From positions 1 to 49,909 of the forward strand of contig JAYMGJ010000403.1 of NCBI GenBank assembly GCA_037178675.1: DNA of 49,909 bases. The letters are read 5' to 3'. Within the stretch, counting starts at the first letter, position 1. Every line of letters starts with the position of its first letter. The position numbers and the translations under genes were made by a program. The notes under the pieces are model-generated. The model ran no database searches. It saw only the letters and a list, made by a program, of their open reading frames with translations, and was not told the origin of the DNA. The DNA is from Scleroderma bovista (Eukaryota > Basidiomycota > Agaricomycetes > Boletales > Sclerodermataceae). Shown in pieces: positions 42,671 to 49,909 of this stretch.

Positions 42671-45600
42671 ATGGATGCCTTGGCCGCTTACGGAGATATG
42701 AATGATGGAGGCGAAGGAGGACCTCCCGGATTCGATATTGGAGGGGGACCATTAGACGGCGCGGGAGCGCCAATAGGTCCCTATATGGACAAACGATTCC
42801 TCGGCGCGATATCTTCCTTTAAAACGCCCGAACCACTGAACGACAAAAACTGGGTAGCATGGAAAGGTCAGATCTCACCGATGCTGAAACTAAACCAAGT
42901 GTGGAAACACTGTGAAGGTCCAGAAGTCGCGCCAGATTTAGACGACGACCGGCGACCCATTTGGGACACAGCTGAGGATGTCACGCGTGTACTTATCTCC
43001 AACAATCTTTCGGCGCCGCAATTTGTGCATATATCACAAGCGGCAACCGTGAAGCAGATGTGGGAGAACCTTAAATCAGTTCATGAACACCGAGGTCAAC
43101 AGAGCATCACCGCATTGAGACGCACCTTGTACCAAGCACGGGCCAAGGATGGAGACCACATTGTCGCCCACCTGACCAAGATGCGATCTATACAGGCCCA
43201 ACTCCATCAGATGGGATCACGAGTACCTGATGGGGACTTCACTAATATATTGGTGTCGTCCTTACCGGCGTCGTGGGATCCGTTCACGACGTCTTATCTC
43301 GGATCCCAGACTGGAGACAAAGTCTTGACGTCTCAGCAATTCATTGCGATTATTCGCGATGAATATAACAGGAGGAAAGCTGCTGATGGGGACGATACCG
43401 TCATGGAGACTGCGTTGGCAGCCCAATCCTCGAAGCGAGCCACAAAGAAACGAAAGGCTGTAGATAAGGAAAAGCCGAAGAAAGCCTGCCATATTTGTGG
43501 GCGAGACAACCACTTGGCTAAGGAATGTTTCTTCAAAGGGAAACCCAAGTGTACCACCTGTGGCCATTTCAACCACGAAGCCTCTGAGTGTAGGAGCGCT
43601 AAAGCGGAGGGAAAGAGCACGACGGACGCTGTGACCACCCAGAATGGAAAACACCGTAAGGTGGAACGTGTCCAGCAGGCGCATGACGTCCAGGAGGACG
43701 AGGACGAGGACATGATGGACGGCACGTACGTCACACATAATAAAATGTTATCCGACTATGCTGATATCAACGTCGACTCATGGTTGGCGGATTCAGCAAC
43801 GTCTTTGCATTTATCGAACCAGCGTGAGACGTTTATAGAGTTCACACCACTCAACAAATCCATTAGAGGAGTGGGGGACACGGACGTTCCTGTTAAAGGC
43901 AGGGGGACAGTCAAATTAACCAGTCGGACTAACAGACAGACACTTACGATCGTGCTACGTGATGTACTATATGTGCCCCAGACACCAAACAACCTCCTCT
44001 CCATTTCACATTTAGATGAAAGTGGAGGACGTGCCATCATGGGCGAAGGACACATACAGCTATATGATAAAAATAAATTGTTGATTGCTGTTGGACATAA
44101 GGTTGAAAGAATGTACCTGTTACATGTCATGGCGAAGAAAAATACCGAGCGCACGGCCATCTCGACAGAGACGGCGAACACCTGGCAAATCTGGCACCGC
44201 CGCTTTGGGCATGTGGGTGTAAGTGGACTGCAACGCATGCTCAATAAAAACTTGGTCACAGGAATGACGGTGGATGAGAATGACTCACCAAAAATCGAAT
44301 GTACTGCGTGCATACAGGCAAAGCAGACACACAATCCATTCCCACGACAGAGCGAAAACCGTGCAGAAAAACCTGGCGATCTCACACATACGGACCTTTG
44401 GGAATGCCGCACAACCGGCATACGTGGCCTGAAATACTTCATATCCTTTGTCGATGATTGTAGCCGCTGTGTTGCAATTGAATTCCTAAAGACGAAGGAT
44501 CAGGCCATCAATAAATTTAAAAGCTATGTTGCCTACCTCGAGCGACAATATGAATTCTTTCCCAAACGTTTCCGCGCCGACAATGGTGGCGAATATATCA
44601 CCGGGGAACTGCAGCGGTGGTGTGCGTCAAAAGGCATCAAACTCGAATATACTGCGCCTTACTCACCGGCGCAGAATGGTGTTGCCGAGCGCATGAATCG
44701 CACCCTGGCAGAGTTAGCTCGGGCAATGATTTTTTCCACGAAGACGCCTACCTTTCTTTGGCCTGAAGCCATCGCGCATGCTGCTTACCTGCACAATCGA
44801 ACACATACCCGGGCACTCGAATCGAAAACGCCACTTGAAGTGTGGTGTGGCCACAAACCGGATGTCTCTCACTTGCAAGAGTTTGGAAGCCCTGTCTGGA
44901 TCCTAACAGAAGGTCAGCTTTCCAAATTCCAACCCAGAAGTAAAGAACATATCTTCATGGGGTTCGTTGATGGCCCGAAAGCCATCAAATACTACGACGC
45001 ATCTACATGACAGGTGCGTGTCTCTCGCAACTTTCGGTTCCCTTCTACTTCCCAAACACAACCAAACAATGTGACTGCCACTCCAGCGCAAAGTACCTCT
45101 GCGCAGAGTGAAGGGGGGACAACAGCAATGCCCGATGGGACAGTTAGTGACATGAACACTCACCCATGTGAGAGCAGCACTGAGAAACACAAAAGGAAGC
45201 GAACCGCTGACGAAACGTTAGAAGACGACGTCAGAAAGAGTCAGAGACAGAGGCGTACCCATGATTATTGCATACTGGATGATCCATGGGCAGACGAGCC
45301 CGAGATGAGTGAGAGGGAGGCGAGTATGACCTCCGCCGAGAGAGTCTATGCCGCATCCAGTGAATATAGTGTTGCACCCGACAATCCGAGAACCTTGAGC
45401 GAAGCGCGCCAATCTTCGGATTGGCCCGACTGGGAAAAAGCCGTGCTGGCCGAACTTGATCAACTAAATAAGATGGGTACTTGGGAGTTAGTCGATCCCC
45501 CTGAGGGACGCACTCCGATAACAAATAAATGGGTACTCACTAAGAAGTATGACAAGGATGGGAACCTGCAGAAATATAAGGCGAGGTTAGTTGCCCGAGG

Positions 45601-46933
45601 CTACTCACAGCAGCCAGGGATGGACTATACCGATACTTTCTCCCCAGTCGTCCGCCTTGAAACGATCCGAACGCTGTTGGCCTTAGCTGTCACTGAGGAC
45701 TGGGAGATTCAGCAAATGGATGTCAAGGGCGCTTACCTAAATGGTACGATCAAGGAACAAATATATATGAAACAGCCTGAGGGTTATGATGATGGGACTG
45801 GCCGCGTATGTCACTTGATAAAATCCCTGTATGGCCTAAAACAGGCCGGGCGTGAGTGGAACGATGAGCTAAACAAACAATTAGAGTCCCTGGGGTGGAA
45901 ACCTACCACGGTAGACCCCTGCGCATATGCCAGGAGAACGACAGATGGAATAGAAGTCATTGCCGTATGGGTCGATGACCTGCTACTTTTTGCGAGCAAT
46001 AACAAATTAATGAGTACAATGAAACTCGAGCTTAAAGCGATCTTCGAAATTACTGACCTTGGAGAACCCGCCAAGATCATTGGGATCGAGATCGAAAGGG
46101 ATCGCGCAAGACAAACGATCACAATCTCACAGAAACATTATATTGAAGCCATCCTACAGAAAGAAGGACTCACCGATGCTCACCCAGTAGCCGTGCCTAT
46201 GGACCCAAACGTCCGACTTCAACCCTCTGAAGGGGAGGCAAAGGATAAGAGTAATAACTACGCGTCACTAATTGGATCACTGATGTACCTGGCCATAGCA
46301 ACGAGACCGGACATTGCCTATGCCGTTTTCAGACTAGGGTCGTACATGGCAAACCCCGCGATGTCACATTGGGCGGCTGCCAAATGAGTGCTGCAATATC
46401 TGTCAGGAACCCGAAACTATGGGATAACTTACCAAGCTGAAGAGGTAAAACCTGGCGAGAACCAGTTCCTTGGCTACTCTGATGCGAGCTATGCCAATAA
46501 TGACGACGCTACATCCATCTCTGGGTACGTCTTCACCATGGGCGGAGGCGCGATCACATGGGGATCAAGGAAACAGACAAGTGTATCCTTATCTTCAACA
46601 GAATCCGAGTACATCGCACTAGCAGATGCAGCGCGAGAAGTCACGTGGTTGCGGAACCTATTAGATGGGCTAGGCTACAAGCAATGCGGACCAACTAAAC
46701 TCTACGGAGACAATAACGGCGCATTAGCTATTGCCAAAAACCCGCAGTATCATAAGCGCACCAAACACTTCGACACTCGGAATCATTATATAAGGCAAAA
46801 AGTCAAAGAGGCTGAGATTGAGATTGAATACTGCCCTACATCTGCCATGACTGCAGATATATTTACTAAAGCGCTACCTAAACCAAAATTCCAACTACAT
46901 AGAACGGGGCTGGGATTCCCGGCGCCAACTTGA
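42671..46933 (+). pseudogene. gag-pol: Copia gag-pol polyprotein with two in-frame TGA codons
   Basis: One frame of about 1420 codons. The gag region includes WVAWKGQISPML. Two CCHC knuckles follow (CHICGRDNHLAKEC, CTTCGHFNHEASEC). The protease site is WLADSATSLHLS (DSA in place of the usual DSG). The pre-integrase zinc motif is WHRRFGHVG...CTACIQAKQ. The integrase has DLWE, RADNGGEY and NGVAERMNRTL. TGA at 45008-45010 (AST*QVRV) stands where CGA (Arg) is expected. Reverse transcriptase has ARLVARGYSQQPG, QMDVKGAYLNG and WVDDLLLF. A second TGA lies at 46385-46387 (AAK*VLQY), again a likely CGA. RNase H has GYSDASYANN, STESEYIAL and YGDNNGAL. It ends TGA at 46931-46933, overlapping the polypurine tract. 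With the two stops it cannot make full Pol without readthrough. Confidence 0.93.
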
Positions 46934-46940
46934 AGGGGAG

Positions 46941-47150
46941 TGTTGAGGCTGAGACAGCCACAAGCCGACGCAAGCCGGCGCGATCACACCGATCGCGATA
47001 ACCCCATCCCCATAGATTCCATACAGTATATAGCTCGAATAAAGTGTTGGGGAAATCAGTCTTCCCGCTCGCACCTACTCCCGTCTGTCCTGAGTCTGGC
47101 TAAGCTTCCGCCGCATCCCGCGGACATATATCTCGCACTCAATCACATCA
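46941..47150 (+). repeat. Copia 3' LTR
   Basis: 210 bp, same ends and boxes as the 5' LTR. The few differences are transitions (for example GATGC/GACGC, TCAAAT/TCGAAT, ACTCAC/ACTCCC aside). Confidence 0.93.
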
Positions 47151-47645
47151 CTGTCTGGCTCGTGGAACCACGAAGAACAACAACTGTCATCAAATTCAGC
47201 GGCACAATGCAGCATCCGTCAACAAATGACAAATGTGGAATCACGATTGCTGCCTTCGCCCATTTTGTTTTTGAATTCTCCACTCACAAGTTAGTCTTTG
47301 CTGACATTCAAGGTATGTAGATACGAGGTGGCAGTGTTGCACCCAATGCTCAGCTCCGCTTTTTCTTTGTTTAGGCTCGCCAATGACTGTGGATGGACGG
47401 GATGGGATTGTTCTCTTTGATGTCATGACGCATACAGACACTGGGTGAGCTGCATTTGTGTCACTCAATGGCACACAGAAGGCTGATTTTTATGAAGGCA
47501 CAGTGGCATTGGAGATCATGGCAGAGATGGCATCTCAACATTCATACAACAGCATAAGGGTGATTACATTTGCACAGGCATGGGACTACTTCCTTTGACA
47601 GAGACTGAGAATGATGGTGTTTCAGAGAATGGCGAGGAATTGTAG
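47151..47645 (+). pseudogene. Alpha-type protein kinase gene, C-terminal part
   Basis: It continues the kinase domain after the copia element: WLVEPRRTTTVIKFSGT, ITIAAFAHFVFEFSTHKLVF and DIQG (to about 47311). After an intron comes SPMTVDGRDGIVLFDVMTHTDTG. A further intron (47445-47500) leads to GIGDHGRDGISTFIQQHK and the tail ending TAG at 47643-47645. This is the GxxGxxGxxxF-type zinc-module end of alpha kinases. The final motif reads HKGDYIC where the family has HKC-x3-C, so one zinc ligand is lost. Together with the TGA and two insertions the gene is dead. Confidence 0.8.
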
Positions 47646-47778
47646 GGGCAGCACGAGATACAATTTGGACTTAGTTACATTTCTATATAATGGACTACAG
47701 TAATGGACTGGTTTGAATGTGTCTGGTCGATGTTGTTGTCGTGGCTCGCCATTGTGATCATGCCTCTGGGCCGTCCCA
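47646..47778. other. Spacer
   Basis: Downstream of the kinase stop. Nothing recognisable. Confidence 0.4.
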
Positions 47779-47854
47779 GATTTTTGACATAAGGGGGATA
47801 TCCATCCCAGCACCAGTACCACCGCTGAGCGAGTGCATAATTTAGAAACCTATT
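47779..47854 (-). repeat. Duplicated beta-tubulin exon fragment
   Basis: 76 bp matching 48775-48850 with several changes. It begins, in tubulin direction, at the intron/exon border (ATAG then GTTTCTAAATTATGCACTCG) and covers NYALAQRWYWCW in the shifted frame (original [13 protein letters not shown]). Confidence 0.8.
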
Positions 47855-49179
47855 ATACATTCGACTCAGCCTCAGTGAACTTCATCTCATCCATGCCCTC
47901 CTGCATGTATCAATGCAAGAAGGCCACTTGAACATGGCCGTGAAGTGGTCACTGACACGCTTGAGGAGTTCTTGGATGGCAGTAGAGTTACCAAGGAAGG
48001 TCACAGCCATCTTGGCACCACGAGGCGGGATATCACACTGTGCTGAGAGGACATTGTTAGGGATCCACTCGACGAAATATGCAGAGTTCTTGTTCTGGAC
48101 GTTCTCTGTTCCTCGACTTTCTTCATCAAGACCTTACCACGGAATATAGCAGCAACCTGTGTCACATTTAGGAGCCATGGCTCGATAGCATGTGAATGTG
48201 CTTACAGTTAGGTAACGACCGTGCATAGGATCCGATGCAGCCATCATGTTCTTGGCATCAAACATTTGCTGCACGAGTTCAGGGACAGTAGCAGCACGGT
48301 ATTGTTGGCTGCCATGAGCAGTTAAGGGAGTGAAACCAGTCATGAAGAAGTGCAGACGAGGGAAGGGGACTATCACGGGATCAATATATTAGGCAACAAC
48401 AAAGGCAATTACAACATACCCATGTTGACGCCAAGTTTCCATAGGTCGGAGTTGAGTTGACCAGGGAACAGCAGGCATGTGATAATACACAACATGACGA
48501 AGGAAACGAGGTGGTTGAGATCTCCGTATGTAGGCATTGAGAGCTTAAGCGTCCTGAAGCAAATGTCATAGAGGGCCTCATTGTCAATACAGAAAGTTTC
48601 GTCGGAGTTTCTACGAGTTGGTGAACTGAAAGGGTGGCATTGTAAGGCTGCCGATACATCAGTATGGTAATCACTATATACAATTGACAACCTTACCTCC
48701 ATGACGGTGTCCGACACAGCCGGACTGGGAACGACGGAATATGTGCACATCATGTGGTCAGGGTATTCTTCTCTGATTTTTGACATGAGGAGGGTACCCA
48801 TTCCAGCACCAGTACCACCACCGAGCGAGTGCATAATTTGGAAACCTATTGGAGAATTTAGCTACATGCTGACACCCTTCGCGATTGCATACCTTGAAGG
48901 CAGTGGGTGCCCTCGGCCTCCTTGCGCACGACATCCAACACGGAGTCAACCAGCTCCGTGCCCTCTGTATAGTCTAGACATGATTGTGAGATCCAGGATA
49001 TAAAAACACGTGGAAGACAAGTAAATATGTACGTCCTTTGGCCCAGTTGTTACCAGCACCACTCTGACCGAAGATGAAGTTGTCTGGGCGGAGAAGACCA
49101 CCTAGAGGGCCAGAGCGAACAGAGTCCATGGTCCTGGGCTCGAGGGCGACACGGACAGCACGAGGAATGTATTTATTCG
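47855..49179 (-). pseudogene. Beta-tubulin pseudogene with introns and frameshifts
   Basis: Reading from 49179: [41 protein letters not shown], then after introns [19 protein letters not shown] and [20 protein letters not shown] (the tubulin GTP-binding motif GGGTGAG). Next come [31 protein letters not shown], a 1-bp loss, [58 protein letters not shown] and finally [15 protein letters not shown]. The conserved HWY is H-TGA-Y. The N-terminal ~60 and C-terminal ~15 residues are absent. Intron positions are kept, so this is a DNA-level copy and not a processed one. Confidence 0.88.
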
Positions 49180-49426
49180 AACTTAACCGATCTCGTTGTA
49201 GTAAACTGAGATATGCGGAAGCTGCATGTCGTTTGTCCCTCTGTAGAGACTATCCTTGCAGCATGGATACGTTTAAAGTTTGAATGAGAGAGCGAAGGAG
49301 GCGACAGCAATGTGTTGAGGGGTAATCGTGGCATTGTGCGGTCAGTGATATGGATTATATAATCTGCACTGGCACTATCCCAGTGTTGACGAGGCCAGTG
49401 GCATGCCCGTGTCCATGCATAATGCC
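49180..49426. other. Spacer between tubulin pseudogene and LTR
   Basis: About 250 bp with no recognisable coding or repeat; the missing tubulin N-terminus is not here. Confidence 0.5.
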
Positions 49427-49909
49427 TGTCAAAACCGGTTCTCCTCAACGATCTTACTAGGAGGTCCAGAGGTGCAGGGAACTAATGAGGAGGTAAGTCC
49501 AGACACTAGTAGGTGCTAGTTAGTGCGGAGAGTCAAGTCCGGGTCAAACAAATGAAGTCCGGGCACTAGAGAAGCACAGGGAGTAAGTCCGGGTTTTTGC
49601 AGAGTAAGTCCGGACTGCGGGAAAGTGGTCCAGAGTTGAGCGCAGCTTGTCCGGAGCGAAGGACATCCCAGAGGTGGGATAAGTCCTGAGAGGTCTAGCG
49701 TCGAGTCTGGGACAGAGGTGGCTTTTGCCCTCGTGCAAGTAGGAGACTTGCTAGGATCAGACATAGGACCAAGGGGACGAGATAGGACGGAGGCCGGAGT
49801 TGGCCGGAGTTCAGGAGTTCAGATGAACAGATGGATTTAGGAGAGCATGGTGGGTAGTACAGAGTGGGGAGTATCTTAGTCGAGATTTGATCTAAGGATC
49901 TACTAGGCC
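49427..49909 (-). repeat. LTR of the second gypsy family, runs off the window
   Basis: It starts TGTCAAAACCGG (the LTR 3' end in reverse) and follows the same sequence as 30937-30455 reversed and 21095-21540. The rest of the LTR, and possibly a whole element, lies beyond the window. Confidence 0.85.

Larger units (their letters stand above)
42364..47150 (+). mobile_element. Ty1/copia LTR retrotransposon, nearly intact
   Basis: 4787 bp with two 210 bp LTRs (42364-42573 and 46941-47150) that differ at only a few positions, a CTGTC duplication, a primer site next to the 5' LTR, a polypurine tract (TTGAAGGGGAG) before the 3' LTR and one long gag-pol frame broken only by two TGA codons. Order integrase then reverse transcriptase defines copia. 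It is a recent insertion into the kinase gene. Confidence 0.95.

Noticed and set aside
6609..46387. Recoded TGA (alternative genetic code or readthrough) to explain the many in-frame TGA codons
   Set aside because: TGA also serves as the plausible terminal stop of several genes here, and other lesions (frameshifts, lost residues) are present; CGA/TGG decay is simpler.

Overview
The window looks like an Agaricomycete (mushroom-type basidiomycete) genome, in a repeat-rich region. Genes are split by many 50-60 bp GT-AG introns. The protein families present (KDZ transposase with a CxC2-type Cys cluster, tnp2/CACTA transposase, fungal integrase-core proteins, alpha-type protein kinase, RNase H1 N-terminal domain proteins, chromovirus Ty3 elements) are typical of these fungi. 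Nearly every kilobase belongs to a mobile element or to a gene damaged by one. No rRNA or tRNA gene and no CRISPR array was seen.

Layout: 1-1550 is an integrase-core (DDE) gene on +. From 1742 an alpha-type protein kinase gene begins with a TATA box and N-terminal Cys-rich exons, and its reading breaks at about 2294. Related kinase-gene sequence resumes at 40713. The 38.4 kb between is bounded by inverted ~54 bp repeats (2295-2348 and 40659-40713) and by dense TTGCAA arrays (17 copies in about 550 bp on the left, 13 in about 290 bp on the right). It encodes a KDZ transposase. I read it as one large KDZ-type DNA transposon, about 14.9 kb before later insertions. Its own cargo appears to be the KDZ transposase (29538-33903), an RNase H1 N-terminal-domain protein (28020-28999), a short gene with a GRRK start (36324-37154) and a multi-exon gene (37491-40208) that has captured a piece of the host splicing factor PRP8.

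Nested inside this element are several others. (1) A Ty3/gypsy chromovirus, 4641-23469, has 642 bp LTRs and a CGTCC target duplication. It carries an antisense Zn2Cys6 gene and is internally rearranged. (2) A complete 8.75 kb CACTA transposon (11653-20400) with 22 bp inverted repeats and an AGT target duplication sits inside that antisense gene. (3) Two apparently identical 2100 bp TG...CA repeats lie in opposite orientation (23486-25585 and 34101-36200). Their 4 bp flanks match only when exchanged, which points to an inversion of the 8.5 kb between them. (4) Copies of another gypsy-type LTR lie at 21095-22098 and 30455-30937, with a third outside the element at 49427-49909.

Right of the KDZ element, the kinase domain is split again by a Ty1/copia element (42364-47150, identical-length 210 bp LTRs, CTGTC duplication). 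Its primer site matches the anticodon arm of initiator tRNA-Met. The kinase C-terminus follows (47151-47645). The window ends with a scrambled beta-tubulin pseudogene on - and the start of another gypsy-type LTR. Ten in-frame stops in the decayed genes are all TGA, and the roughly 19 differences between the outer gypsy LTRs are all transitions, as expected from deamination of methylated CpG or a RIP-like process.
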